DNA of 64,000 bases from Shimia aestuarii (GTDB taxonomy: Bacteria; Pseudomonadota; Alphaproteobacteria; Rhodobacterales; Rhodobacteraceae). Shown here piece after piece: positions 26,610 to 35,955 of this stretch (position 1 is its first letter; the number at the start of each line of letters is the position of its first letter). The stretch is taken from assembly GCF_022814865.1 (NCBI RefSeq), contig NZ_JAKVRD010000005.1:169795-233794 (forward strand), written 5' to 3'. The translations under genes were made by a program, and so were the position numbers. Under the pieces are notes generated by a model that was not told the DNA's origin, searched no databases, and was given only the letters and a program-made list of their open reading frames with translations.

Positions 26610-28106
26610 ATGACCAAACCTGCCGCGACCGTGACCCCGAACACCTGGGAATTCCTGCGCGACCCGATGATGACGCCGACCGGTTTCCGCGAATATGACG
26701 CGCGCTGGAAATACCCGGATGAAATCAACCTCCCCGGCATGACGGCCCTCGGCCTCGGCATCGGCACCCAGATGCGCGCCCACGGCCTCGACCCCGTGAT
26801 CTCGGTCGGCAACGACTACCGCGACTACTCGCTCGCCATCAAGAACGCTCTCATCATCGGCCTCATGCAGGCAGGCATCCACGTCAAGGATATCGGCCCC
26901 TGCATCACACCGATGTGCTACTTCTCGGCCTTCCACCTCGGCACGCCCGCCGTTGCCATGGTCACGGCCTCGCATAACCCCAACGGCTGGACCGGGGTCA
27001 AGATGGGCTTTGACATGCCCCTGACCCACGGCCCCGACGAGATGGCCGAGCTCAAGGACATCGTTCTGAACGGCAAGGGCGCGCCCCAGCCGGGCGGCTT
27101 CTATGAGCCCGTCGCAGGTGTCTGGGACGCCTATATGGACGACCTCGTGGGCGATTTCAAAATGACCCGCAAGCTCAAGGTCGTCTGTGCAACGGGCAAT
27201 GGCACCGCCGCCGCCTATGCGCCCGCCCTCTTCGAACGCCTCGGCGTCGAGGTGGTCGATAGCCATACCACGCTCGACTACACCTTCCCCAACTACAACC
27301 CGAACCCCGAAGCCATGGAAATGCTGCATGACATGGCCGATAACGTGAAGGCCTCTGGCGCCGACATGGCGCTTGGCTTTGACGGCGATGGCGACCGCTG
27401 CGGCGTGGTCGATGACGAGGGCGAAGAGATTTTTGCCGACAAGGTCGGTGTCATCATGGCCCGCGACCTGTCCAAGCTCTACCCGGGCTCGACCTTCGTG
27501 GCCGATGTGAAATCCACCGGCCTCTTCGCCTCCGACCCCGAGTTGCAGAAACTCGGCGCCAAGGCCGACTACTGGAAAACCGGCCATAGCCATATGAAAC
27601 GCCGCGTCCACGAGATCGGCGCGCTCGCGGGATTCGAGAAATCGGGCCACTACTTCCTCGCCGGAGACGTGGGTCGTGGCTATGACGACGGCATGCGCGT
27701 CGCTGTGGAAATCTGCAAACTGATGGACCGCAACCCGGATATGAAAATGTCCGACCTGCGCAAGGCGCTGCCGAAAACATGGTCCACACCGACCATGTCG
27801 CCCTATTGCGCCGACACCGAGAAATACGAGGTGCTCGATCGTCTTGTGCAGAAACTCGTCGCCAAGCACGACGCGGGCGAACCCCTTGCCGGTCGCCCGA
27901 TCCAAGAGGTCGTGACAGTGAATGGCGCGCGCGTCATCCTCGACAACGGCTCTTGGGGCCTCGTGCGTGCATCGTCCAATACCCCGAACCTCGTCGTGGT
28001 CTGCGAAAGCTCTGAGAGCGAGGCCGAGATGCGCGCCATCTTCGCCGACATCGACGCCGTGATCCGCACCGAACCCTCGGTTGGTGACTACGACCAGACG
28101 ATCTGA
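26610..28106 (+). CDS. Phosphomannomutase/phosphoglucomutase
   Basis: A 498-residue alpha-D-phosphohexomutase. The phosphoserine loop is VTASHNPNGWTGVKMG near residue 118, the metal loop GFDGDGDRCGVVDD near residue 258, and the sugar-binding loop GFEKSGHYF near residue 346. The C-terminal phosphate-contact domain includes RASSNTPNLV. These enzymes interconvert mannose or glucose 6- and 1-phosphates for sugar-nucleotide synthesis. It follows kdsA by 20 bases, so it likely feeds the same surface-polysaccharide pathway. Whether ManB or Pgm activity dominates cannot be told. Confidence 0.9.
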   Translation: MTKPAATVTPNTWEFLRDPMMTPTGFREYDARWKYPDEINLPGMTALGLGIGTQMRAHGLDPVISVGNDYRDYSLAIKNALIIGLMQAGIHVKDIGPCITPMCYFSAFHLGTPAVAMVTASHNPNGWTGVKMGFDMPLTHGPDEMAELKDIVLNGKGAPQPGGFYEPVAGVWDAYMDDLVGDFKMTRKLKVVCATGNGTAAAYAPALFERLGVEVVDSHTTLDYTFPNYNPNPEAMEMLHDMADNVKASGADMALGFDGDGDRCGVVDDEGEEIFADKVGVIMARDLSKLYPGSTFVADVKSTGLFASDPELQKLGAKADYWKTGHSHMKRRVHEIGALAGFEKSGHYFLAGDVGRGYDDGMRVAVEICKLMDRNPDMKMSDLRKALPKTWSTPTMSPYCADTEKYEVLDRLVQKLVAKHDAGEPLAGRPIQEVVTVNGARVILDNGSWGLVRASSNTPNLVVVCESSESEAEMRAIFADIDAVIRTEPSVGDYDQTI

Positions 28107-28114
28107 ACGTGACC

Positions 28115-28172
28115 ACGGGCCGGGGGGCCAGCCCCCCGCCCCCCCCGAGGTTTTGTCGCCAAGAAGAAGATC
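28115..28172 (+). repeat. Composite 3'-end element, copy 6
   Basis: Hairpin GGGGGGCCAGCCCCCC, then CCCCCCCGAGGTTTTGTCGC and CAAGAAGAAGATC, between the converging phosphohexomutase and M3 peptidase genes. Same order of parts as copy 3. Confidence 0.5.
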
Positions 28173-28184
28173 AGGGCGTGCGCT

Positions 28185-30197
28185 TCAAGCCGCCAACCCG
28201 CGCCCTTTCAAGAGCGCCTCCACCCCCGGAAGCCGTCCGCGGAACCGCTTGTAGAGGTCCGCCGCCTCGACCGATCCCCCGGTCGACAGGATATGCGCCT
28301 CGAGCGCCTGGGCGGTCTCCGCGTCAAACGCATCGCCTGCTTCCTCGAAGGCCTCGAACGCGTCGGCATCCATGACCTCGGACCACATGTAGGAATAATA
28401 CCCGCTCGAATACCCATCGCCAGAAAACACATGCGCGAAATGCGGCGAGGCATGGCGCATGGTGATCGCGGCGGGCATCCCGAGGCCCTCCAAGACCTCC
28501 GCCTGCATCGCCATCACATCCGCCGGGGCCGCGCCCTCATGGAACGCCAGATCGACCAGCGCCGAGGCCACATACTCTACCGTCTGGAACCCCATGTCGA
28601 AATTCGCCGCGCCAAGCACCTTGTCGAGCATCTCTTTGGGCATCGCCGCGCCCGTCTCCGCATGGGTTGCGAACTCCGCGAGCACCTCGGGCACCTCGAG
28701 CCAATGCTCATAGAGCTGCGACGGAAGCTCGACGAAATCGCGCGCCACGGAGGTGCCGGAAATCGACTCATAGGTCACATCCGACAGCATCTGGTGAAGC
28801 GCATGGCCGAACTCGTGGAACAACGTGCGCGCATCGTCATAGGAGAGAAGCGCCGGATCGCCCTTGGCAAAGTTGCACACGTTGATGACCACCGGCCCCT
28901 GCTCCTTGGGGAATTTCGCCTGAGACCGCATCGCCGAACACCACGCGCCCGACCGCTTTGATCCCCGTGCGAAATAGTCTCCGATGAACACGGCCACATG
29001 TTTGCCTCCCCGCGTGACCTCCCACGCCCGGCAATCGGGATGGTAAAGCGGCACATCGAGCGGCTTGAACTCCAACCCGAAAAGGCGATTGGCACAGGCA
29101 AACGCCGCCTCGATCATCCGGTCGAGTTGCAGGTAGGGTTTGACCTCCGCCTCATCGAGATCATGCTCCGCCTTGCGTCGCTTCTCCGCGTAATAGCGCC
29201 AGTCCCACGGCGCGAGGTCGTCATTGATCCCATCCTCGCGCATCATCTCGGTCAGCACCTCCGCATCCGCTTCGGCTTGGCGCTTGGCCGGCCCCCAAAC
29301 CGCCATAAGCAACTCGCGCACCTTCTCAGGTGTGCCTGCCATCTGCGTCTCTAGCTTGTAGTCGGCAAAACTCTCATAGCCGAGAAGCTTGGCCCGCTCT
29401 TCGCGCAGTTTGAGGATTTCAGCAGCGATCTCGCGGTTGTCGGTCTCGCCCCCGTTCGCGCCTCGTGCGGCCCAGGCCTTGAACGCCTGTTCACGCAAGT
29501 CACGACGCGGCGAAAATTGCAGGAACGGCGTGATGAGCGACCGCGAGAGCGTCACGACTGGCCCCTCCTGTCCCTTCTCTTCGCCCGCTGCCCGCGCGGC
29601 ATTGACGACGAAACCGGGAAGCCCTTCGAGATCCGCTTCGGTGAGCGGCATGAACCAACCGCTTTCATCCGCAAGAAGGTTCTGGGTGAACGCCGTGCCC
29701 AACTCGGCCAGCCGCCCCATGATCTCCTGCATCCGTTGATCCGCCGCGCCAGTCAGCGCCGCGCCCGAGCGCACGAACCCGCGATGCGTCAGCATCAGAA
29801 CCCGCGCCTGTTCCTCCGTGAGGTCAAGCGCATCTCGTTTTTCCCAGACCTCGGCCACCCGCGCGAACAACGCCTTGTTCGACGAAATCGCCGAGAAATG
29901 CGCTGCGAGCTTGGGAGAAAACGCCCGCTGCAATTCCTGCCGCTCGGGATTGCTATCCGCGCCCGCCACCGTGAAGAACACCGAAAGCACCTTGTCGAGC
30001 GCCTCGCCCGCCGCCTCGAGTGCCTCGACCGTGTTGGCGAAATCCGCCGGGCGCGAGTCCTCGGCAATCGCCTTGATCTCGGCATCATGCGCCGTCAGCG
30101 CCGCGTCGAGCGCAGGCGCGAAATCTGCGTCGGAAATGGCGTCAAACGGGGCGATCTCAAACGGGGTGTCCCACGGGGACAGGATCGGGTTGGTCAT
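28185..30197 (-). CDS. M3 family metallopeptidase (oligopeptidase A / dipeptidyl carboxypeptidase type)
   Basis: A 670-residue zinc peptidase that degrades short peptides. The catalytic motif is LFHEFGHALHQML near residue 457, with the downstream Glu in VARDFVELPSQL. The helical N-terminal domain and length match Dcp/PrlC. No signal peptide is present, so it acts in the cytosol. The ATG at 30197 follows AAGGAGA; a longer frame upstream is not supported. Dcp and OpdA are hard to separate from sequence alone. Confidence 0.92.
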   Translation of the reverse strand: MTNPILSPWDTPFEIAPFDAISDADFAPALDAALTAHDAEIKAIAEDSRPADFANTVEALEAAGEALDKVLSVFFTVAGADSNPERQELQRAFSPKLAAHFSAISSNKALFARVAEVWEKRDALDLTEEQARVLMLTHRGFVRSGAALTGAADQRMQEIMGRLAELGTAFTQNLLADESGWFMPLTEADLEGLPGFVVNAARAAGEEKGQEGPVVTLSRSLITPFLQFSPRRDLREQAFKAWAARGANGGETDNREIAAEILKLREERAKLLGYESFADYKLETQMAGTPEKVRELLMAVWGPAKRQAEADAEVLTEMMREDGINDDLAPWDWRYYAEKRRKAEHDLDEAEVKPYLQLDRMIEAAFACANRLFGLEFKPLDVPLYHPDCRAWEVTRGGKHVAVFIGDYFARGSKRSGAWCSAMRSQAKFPKEQGPVVINVCNFAKGDPALLSYDDARTLFHEFGHALHQMLSDVTYESISGTSVARDFVELPSQLYEHWLEVPEVLAEFATHAETGAAMPKEMLDKVLGAANFDMGFQTVEYVASALVDLAFHEGAAPADVMAMQAEVLEGLGMPAAITMRHASPHFAHVFSGDGYSSGYYSYMWSEVMDADAFEAFEEAGDAFDAETAQALEAHILSTGGSVEAADLYKRFRGRLPGVEALLKGRGLAA

Positions 30198-30255
30198 GGG
30201 CGTTTTCTCCTTTGCGCCTAACCTAAGCCTGCCTACGGGATGCGCAATGGCCGAC

Positions 30256-31296
30256 CTACGCTTTACCGCAAACCGGGCACCCCTCGCGCCGCTTGAGCGT
30301 GATCTTCCGGCTCTCGCCATAAAGCGCGTCATAGATGAGCATCTCGCCGCGCAACACGGCGCCCGCGCCGGTGATGATCTTGACGGCCTCGACCGCCATC
30401 ATCGTGCCAACCACCCCCGGCAACGGCCCGATCACCCCTGCCTCTGCACAGGATGGCGCAAGCCCCGCCGCCGGGGCCTCGGGAAAGACGCATTCATAAC
30501 AGGGCGCCCCCGCCTTCGGGTCGAATACGCTGAGTTGCCCTTCCCATTGTGAAAGCGCGCCGGAAACAAGCGGCACCCCCGCCGCGACACAGGCCCGGTT
30601 CACAAGGTAGCGCGTCTCGAAATTGTCCGTCCCGTCAAGGACAAGATCATACTCTGCCACAAGTGCCGCCGCCGTCTCTTCGTCGAGACGCCGCTGGTAG
30701 GGCTTCACGATGACAAACGGGTTCTGTGCTTCCATGGCGGCCTGTGCCGAAAATACCTTGGGCATGCCGATCGCATCATCGCGATGGATCACCTGCCGCT
30801 GGAGGTTCGAGTTGTCGACATCGTCATCATCGACAACACCGATCGTACCCACACCCGCCGCTGCAAGATACAAGAGCGCGGGCGAGCCTAACCCCCCAGC
30901 TCCGACGACCAAAACCTTGGCATCCTTGAGCTTTTTCTGACCCAAACCACCAACCTCGCGGAGCACGATATGACGCGCATAGCGGTTGAGCTCGGTGTCG
31001 CTGAACGGTCCTTCCTGTGCGCTGGACTCGCCTTCCGGCTCCCGCACCCGAGCCCGAAGCCAGCGAAGCCCCGCGCGGTAGAACGCCACGATCACCGCCG
31101 CACCGCCCACGATAGCCCAGAGCGCCGGACTCTCTCCCGTCGCCATGCGCAACGGATGCCCATCCGGCAGCACGAGATGCGCGCCCAACACCGCAGCCCA
31201 CAATAGCGCCACCATGGACCAACGCGCCCGGTGCGGCGCGCCCATAAAGGCCCCGATCCCCCAAAGAACCGCCGCCATGATGAACACCAACGCCAT
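30256..31296 (-). CDS. moeB: MoeB/ThiF/HesA-family adenylyltransferase with N-terminal membrane helices
   Basis: An E1-like enzyme that adenylates the C-terminal glycine of a ubiquitin-like sulfur carrier (MoaD or ThiS). Residues 105-346 are the catalytic domain: VVGAGGLGSPALLYLAAAGVG (nucleotide loop, near 130), DNSNLQRQV, DGTDNFETR, and zinc ligands CYEC and CPVC. Residues 1-75 add two to three hydrophobic helices not found in E. coli MoeB, suggesting membrane anchoring. It is last in the coaBC-dut-moeB unit; its ATG overlaps the dut stop. Confidence 0.85.
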   Translation of the reverse strand: MALVFIMAAVLWGIGAFMGAPHRARWSMVALLWAAVLGAHLVLPDGHPLRMATGESPALWAIVGGAAVIVAFYRAGLRWLRARVREPEGESSAQEGPFSDTELNRYARHIVLREVGGLGQKKLKDAKVLVVGAGGLGSPALLYLAAAGVGTIGVVDDDDVDNSNLQRQVIHRDDAIGMPKVFSAQAAMEAQNPFVIVKPYQRRLDEETAAALVAEYDLVLDGTDNFETRYLVNRACVAAGVPLVSGALSQWEGQLSVFDPKAGAPCYECVFPEAPAAGLAPSCAEAGVIGPLPGVVGTMMAVEAVKIITGAGAVLRGEMLIYDALYGESRKITLKRREGCPVCGKA

Positions 31297-31757
31297 CAGG
31301 CCGTCCCCGTAGACCCGAACCCGCCCGCGCCGCGCGCGGTCTCGTCAAGGCTTTCGACCGTCTCAAACGTGGCCTGCACCACAGGGGCAACGATCATCTG
31401 CGCAATGCGCGCGCCATGGGCGATGTGAAACGGCTCTTGGCCTGCGTTCATCACGATGATCCCAAGCGGCCCGCGATAATCGCTGTCGATGGTGCCCGGG
31501 GTATTGGGCAAGGTGATCCCGTGCTTGAGGGCAAGCCCCGAACGCGGTCTGATCTGCACTTCATATCCCAAAGGAATCCCAATCCGAAGCCCGGTCGGCA
31601 CAAGCACCCGCTCTCCGGGGGCAAGCGTCACCCCCTCGCGGGCGTCTTGTGGAAAATTGGCACGGATATCCGCCCCTGCCGCGCCTGCGGTCTCGTAGGA
31701 AGGCAGCGCGACCTCCCGGTCCGCACCCTCAAGCCAGTTGAGCCGGATTTGCACCAC
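31296..31757 (-). CDS. dut: dUTP diphosphatase (dUTPase)
   Basis: A 153-residue trimeric dUTPase that makes dUMP and keeps uracil out of DNA. Conserved motifs are present in order: [18 protein letters not shown] (near residue 74), [13 protein letters not shown] (near 88), [10 protein letters not shown] and the C-terminal GAGGFGSTG. The start is GTG (two tandem GTG codons) behind GGAGGGAG; the long ATG frame upstream runs into coaBC and is not used. coaBC ends 19 bases upstream. Confidence 0.95.
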   Translation of the reverse strand: MVQIRLNWLEGADREVALPSYETAGAAGADIRANFPQDAREGVTLAPGERVLVPTGLRIGIPLGYEVQIRPRSGLALKHGITLPNTPGTIDSDYRGPLGIIVMNAGQEPFHIAHGARIAQMIVAPVVQATFETVESLDETARGAGGFGSTGTA

Positions 31758-31776
31758 GGCACTCCCTCCGTTGTTG

Positions 31777-32976
31777 CTATAGTGAGCCGAGCGCTGTCGC
31801 GATCCGCTCGGCAAGCTGATGCGCAACCTCGTGCTTGCCCATGCGCGGCCAATGCTCTGCACCCTCGTCTGAAATGAGTGTCACAGCATTCTCATGCCCG
31901 CCCATGATCCCGGTTTCCGGGCTGACATCATTGGCCACGATCCAATCACACCCCTTGCGCGCCCGCTTGGATGTCGCGTTGGCGATCACGTCGTCGGTCT
32001 CGGCGGCAAAGCCAATGACAAGGCCGGGCCGTCCCGCCTCCATCTGGCTCACCGTGGCGAGGATGTCGGGATTCTCCGCAAACTCAAGCGCCGGAATCCC
32101 GCCCTTGGTTTTCTTCAACTTGCTGTCCGATGCGCTTGCCACGCGCCAATCGGCCACGGCGGCGGCAAAGATCGCCGCATCAACCGGCAGCACACCCTGC
32201 ACCGCCTCAAGCATCTCCTGCGCGGTTTGAACTTCGACGATGTGCACCCCTTCGGGGCGCTCCGCATCTGCTGGGCCTGTGACAAAGACAACTTCTGCCC
32301 CCATCACGGCAAGCGCACGGGCAATCGCCGTGCCCTGCGCACCCGAGGAACGGTTGGCGATATAGCGCACCGGGTCAATCGGCTCATGCGTCGGTCCCGA
32401 GGTGACAAGGATCCGTCGCCCCGCAAGCGGCCCTTCGGCCAGCGCAGTCTCGATTGCGTTGACGATTTCCTCAGGCTCCGACATCCGCCCCGGCCCGTAT
32501 TCGCCACAGGCCATATCGCCCTCGTTCGGCCCCACGACCATGACGCCATCCCCGCGGAGCGTCGCGATATTGCGCCGTGTCGCCGGATGCTCCCACATGC
32601 GCACATTCATCGCCGGCGCAATAAGAACCGGGGTATCCGTCGCCATGAGAAGGGTCGAAGCAAGGTCATTCGCGTGACCGCCCGCCATCTTCGCCATGAG
32701 GTCCGCGGTTGCCGGGGCCACCACGACAAGATCGGCAGAGCGTGAAAGCTGAATATGGCCCATCTCCGCCTCGTCCGTGAGGTCAAAGAGGTCGCGATAG
32801 ACCTTCTCCCCCGCCAGTGCCGACACGGCCAGCGGGGTGACGAATTCCGCCCCCGCTTTGGTCAGGACCGGCGTGACCCAAGCACCGCGCTTGCGCAACT
32901 GCCGGATCAGGTCGAGCGACTTATAGGCGGCAATACCGCCCGCGATGATGAGGAGAATTCGTTTGTCGGTCAGCAT
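31777..32976 (-). CDS. coaBC: Bifunctional phosphopantothenoylcysteine decarboxylase / phosphopantothenate--cysteine ligase
   Basis: Two steps of coenzyme A synthesis in one 399-residue polypeptide. CoaC (about residues 1-185): [12 protein letters not shown], the FMN-binding [12 protein letters not shown] and GEYGPGRM. CoaB (about 190-399): [24 protein letters not shown] for nucleotide binding. Head of the coaBC-dut-moeB unit on the minus strand. This coaBC-dut pairing is common in Proteobacteria. Confidence 0.96.
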   Translation of the reverse strand: MLTDKRILLIIAGGIAAYKSLDLIRQLRKRGAWVTPVLTKAGAEFVTPLAVSALAGEKVYRDLFDLTDEAEMGHIQLSRSADLVVVAPATADLMAKMAGGHANDLASTLLMATDTPVLIAPAMNVRMWEHPATRRNIATLRGDGVMVVGPNEGDMACGEYGPGRMSEPEEIVNAIETALAEGPLAGRRILVTSGPTHEPIDPVRYIANRSSGAQGTAIARALAVMGAEVVFVTGPADAERPEGVHIVEVQTAQEMLEAVQGVLPVDAAIFAAAVADWRVASASDSKLKKTKGGIPALEFAENPDILATVSQMEAGRPGLVIGFAAETDDVIANATSKRARKGCDWIVANDVSPETGIMGGHENAVTLISDEGAEHWPRMGKHEVAHQLAERIATALGSL

Positions 32977-33051
32977 ATGAGCGCCCGCTTCTTCAGGGTT
33001 TTCCGGAGACTATGCCGTGGGGACGATGGAAACAAGCGATGCGCATCTTTC

Positions 33052-33852
33052 CTAGTCCTTCTTGAACCCTGCACAGGGGTCTTCGCGCTCCGCTTCCTGC
33101 GTTACGATCCATGCATTATGCGGCGGCGTGTCTTCCGGCGCGCGTTCAAGCTGGCCGATGCTGGTGACGCTGAGACGTTCCGGCAAAAGACGCGGCGCAC
33201 CCCAGTCGAGCCGCGCATGGCCATTGCCAGTAATGACAACAACTGGTCCGCCAGTCTCGTCATGGGCACGCACGATTTCCCGCGCCATGGTCGCATCACG
33301 CAACCGCTGACCAAGCACCATCCCCGGCAAAAGCGTTTCGGGAAGCGCATCGCAATGCGCCCTCATCTGCGCCGCTTCGCGCTCGGCCTGTTCTTCTTCC
33401 GCAAGCGGCGCCGCGAGACCATAGAGATCCGCACCCTCGCCAAAACTGGCCGTCGCGTCGCCGCCCATGATCGCTTCGCGCACAGCCTCCCGCGGCACAA
33501 GCGCGCCATAGATCTGCGCATCCTTCGCAGCGGCGAAAATCGGGTAATACATGTCAAAACTCGGCCAACCGCTCTCGGCCCAGCCCAGCGCCTCCGACAA
33601 TGCCGCCTTATCCTGAAGAAGCTCCGGCGTGACCTTGGCCGCTGTCTCTGCGGTGATCATCTCGAACACCACGGCCTTCGGTCCAAGCGCCGCGATGGCC
33701 TCGGCCTGATTGGCGTGGTGCCACGGGTTGTCATGCAACTCACCAAGAAACACCACGTCTGCGCCGGGCAGCGTGGTGATCTTATCAATGGTGATTTCTT
33801 CTGCGAGTGCGGGGGCCGCGGCAAGCGCGAGAGCCAGAATCATGCGTTTCAT
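33052..33852 (-). CDS. ChaN-family (haem-binding uptake, Tiki superfamily) exported protein
   Basis: A 266-residue protein with a signal peptide (MKRMILALALAAAPALA) and a ChaN-type domain: VFLGELHDNPWHH near residue 34, VFEMITAET near 62, and VVVITGNGHAR near 205. Relatives bind haem or act as Tiki/EreA-like hydrolases. No lipobox Cys is visible, so it is likely periplasmic. Its ATG overlaps the rpoH stop (ATGA), so it is cotranscribed with a heat-shock sigma factor, an unusual coupling. Confidence 0.78.
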   Translation of the reverse strand: MKRMILALALAAAPALAEEITIDKITTLPGADVVFLGELHDNPWHHANQAEAIAALGPKAVVFEMITAETAAKVTPELLQDKAALSEALGWAESGWPSFDMYYPIFAAAKDAQIYGALVPREAVREAIMGGDATASFGEGADLYGLAAPLAEEEQAEREAAQMRAHCDALPETLLPGMVLGQRLRDATMAREIVRAHDETGGPVVVITGNGHARLDWGAPRLLPERLSVTSIGQLERAPEDTPPHNAWIVTQEAEREDPCAGFKKD

Positions 33853-34727
33853 GACACGAAGTCATGCACGCCCACTCCCTGCTGTTCAAGACGACGCCGC
33901 ATCTTCTGAAGCGCTGCCGCCTCAAGCTGACGCACCCGCTCTTTCGACAGGCCCATCTCGTCCCCAAGGCTCGCCAATGTGCGCGGCTCATCATCAAGCC
34001 GCCGCGCCGCAAGGATATGGCGTTCGCGTTGGCTCAGGCCCTCCATCGCATCCAGAAGCTGCCCCCGAAGCGACTCGACATCGCGCCGCGCCTCAACGGT
34101 TTCCGCGCCCGCCGCGGCCTCGTCCTCCAAAAGCTCGAGCCATTCACGCCCGCTCTCATCCGTGCTCTGGCGCGCATTCAGAGACATATCGCTCCCCGAC
34201 ATCCGGCCAAGCATCATCTCGGCGTCTGTTCGGCTCACGCCAATCTCGCTGGCGATCTTCTCAACGATCTGATGCGTATCGAGGCTCTCGCCCCGCGCCA
34301 TCGCCTCGCGCTCGAACTGCGCACGCACGCGGTTGATGTTGAAGAAAAGCGATTTCTGCGACGTCGTAGAGCCGGTACGCACCACGGACCAGTTGCGCAT
34401 CACATGATCCTGAAGCCCGGCTCGGATCCACCACACAGCATAGGTCGAGAACCGAACACCGCGCTCTGGATCGAACTTGTCGGCCGCTTTCATCAGGCCA
34501 AGCATCGCTTCTTGGATCAAATCATTCTGGCTCACCCCGGCACGCCGGAATTTGCCCGCCATCGAGATCGCAAGCCGCATGTAGGCCCGGATCAAACGGT
34601 GCAGCGCCGCCGCATCCCGCTTGTCCCGCCATGCGCTGGCAAGCGCGAGCTCGGTCTCGGCATCAAGCATTTCCTGACGCATCGCATTGCGCGTCAATTC
34701 CCTGTTCACATTGGATTGCAGGCCCAT
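33849..34727 (-). CDS. rpoH: RNA polymerase sigma-32-type factor (RpoH)
   Basis: A 292-residue alternative sigma factor. Region 2 has NDLIQEAMLGLMKAADKFDPERG (split) and the -10 contacts FSTYAVWWIRAGLQDHVMRNW; the RpoH-box-like stretch is TGSTTSQKSLFFN near residue 126. Region 4.2 helix-turn-helix is ASLGDEMGLSKERVRQLE. Several alphaproteobacteria have RpoH1 for heat shock and RpoH2 for singlet-oxygen response; this resembles RpoH2 but I cannot prove it. AGGAAGG precedes the ATG. Divergent from cobU. Confidence 0.9.
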   Translation of the reverse strand: MGLQSNVNRELTRNAMRQEMLDAETELALASAWRDKRDAAALHRLIRAYMRLAISMAGKFRRAGVSQNDLIQEAMLGLMKAADKFDPERGVRFSTYAVWWIRAGLQDHVMRNWSVVRTGSTTSQKSLFFNINRVRAQFEREAMARGESLDTHQIVEKIASEIGVSRTDAEMMLGRMSGSDMSLNARQSTDESGREWLELLEDEAAAGAETVEARRDVESLRGQLLDAMEGLSQRERHILAARRLDDEPRTLASLGDEMGLSKERVRQLEAAALQKMRRRLEQQGVGVHDFVS

Positions 34728-34807
34728 CTTGGCATCCTTCCTCCTTGCGCTTTCATGGGGAATTACGCAGGTTGCGCCGGATTGGATCACATTTGGCGAC
34801 AGAAAAG

Positions 34808-35326
34808 ATGCTCTCGAACTTCACCTTCGTGCTCGGCGGCGCGGCCTCAGGCAAATCGCTCTACGCGGAATCCCTCGTGACAGGGACCGGCGCACCGCGC
34901 GTCTATATCGCTACGGGCGAGGCTTGGGACGAAGAAATGCGCACCAAGATCGCCGCCCATGTGGATCAGCGCGGCCCCGGCTGGCGCACGATCGAGGCGC
35001 CCCTTGATCTTGCCCCGGCGCTGGCCTCGGTGTCCCAGGACGAAGTCGCCCTGCTCGACTGTGCAACCATGTGGATGTCGAACCAGATGCTTGCCGAAAA
35101 CGATCTTGAGGCCGAGACCGCCCGCCTGCTCGAGGCGCTTGCCGCCTGTAAGGGCAAGGTCGTCGTGGTCTCTAACGAGGTCGGCATGGGGATCGTGCCC
35201 GAAAACGCCCTCGCCCGCCGCTTCCGCGATGTGCAGGGACGCCTCAACAAACGCCTCGCCGCCGCCGCAGATACCGTGCTGTTTGTCGCTGCGGGCCTGC
35301 CGCTCACCATGAAAGCCCCGGCATGA
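34808..35326 (+). CDS. cobU: Adenosylcobinamide kinase / adenosylcobinamide-phosphate guanylyltransferase
   Basis: A 172-residue bifunctional enzyme of late cobalamin assembly (also called CobP) that phosphorylates adenosylcobinamide and adds GMP. The P-loop is LGGAASGKS (residues 9-17), and the family signature VSNEVGMGIVPENALARRFRD lies near residue 120. A weak Shine-Dalgarno precedes it. A longer frame to 34631 overlaps rpoH and is not used. It overlaps the phosphatase gene by four bases. Confidence 0.93.
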   Translation: MLSNFTFVLGGAASGKSLYAESLVTGTGAPRVYIATGEAWDEEMRTKIAAHVDQRGPGWRTIEAPLDLAPALASVSQDEVALLDCATMWMSNQMLAENDLEAETARLLEALAACKGKVVVVSNEVGMGIVPENALARRFRDVQGRLNKRLAAAADTVLFVAAGLPLTMKAPA

Positions 35327-35898
35327 GCCGCCTGTTCCTCGTCCGCCATGGTCCGACCCATGCGCGCTCCATGGTCGGCTGGTCCGACCTGCCCGCCGAT
35401 CTTTCCGACACCGCCGCCCTGGCTCGGCTCGACGCGCACCTCCCCGACGACGCCCTCGTCATAAGCTCGGACCTGTCGCGCGCCGTGACAACTGCCGACG
35501 CCATCGCGGGCGCCCGCACGCGCCTGCCGCATGATCCCGACCTGCGCGAAATTCATTTCGGGGACTGGGAACTCAAACGCTTCCCCGATATCGACGCCGA
35601 AGACCCCGGCCTCGCTCGTGCCTTCTGGGAAACACCGGGCGATACGGCCCCTCCCGGCGGCGAAAGCTGGAACAGCGTCTGCGCCCGCGTCGATGCCGCC
35701 GTAGACCGCCTCTTGGCTGCACATCCGGGCCACGACCTCGTCATCGTTGCCCATTTCGGCGCCATCTTGACCCAAGTCGCCCGCGCGGGTGCCCTCTCCG
35801 GCGCCGAGGCCTTTGCCCACAAGATCGACAACCTTTCCGTCACCACGATCAGCACCCTGCCCAATTGGGGTGCGGAGAGGATCAATCACTGCCCGTGA
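35323..35898 (+). CDS. Histidine phosphatase family protein (possible CobC-type alpha-ribazole phosphatase)
   Basis: A 191-residue phosphoglycerate-mutase-like enzyme. The phosphohistidine motif is LVRHGPTHA (residues 6-14), with the second Arg/His set in SSDLSRAVTTA, the proton donor Glu in LREIHFGDWE and the second His in IVAHFGA near residue 146. Translational coupling with cobU suggests the CobC step (removing phosphate from alpha-ribazole phosphate or cobalamin phosphate); other substrates are possible. Confidence 0.75.
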   Translation: MSRLFLVRHGPTHARSMVGWSDLPADLSDTAALARLDAHLPDDALVISSDLSRAVTTADAIAGARTRLPHDPDLREIHFGDWELKRFPDIDAEDPGLARAFWETPGDTAPPGGESWNSVCARVDAAVDRLLAAHPGHDLVIVAHFGAILTQVARAGALSGAEAFAHKIDNLSVTTISTLPNWGAERINHCP

Positions 35899-35955
35899 TG
35901 GACCTCTCAGAAAGTTTCATTTTGTCGGGGCCCACGGCCACGCTAGCCTGAGCGC

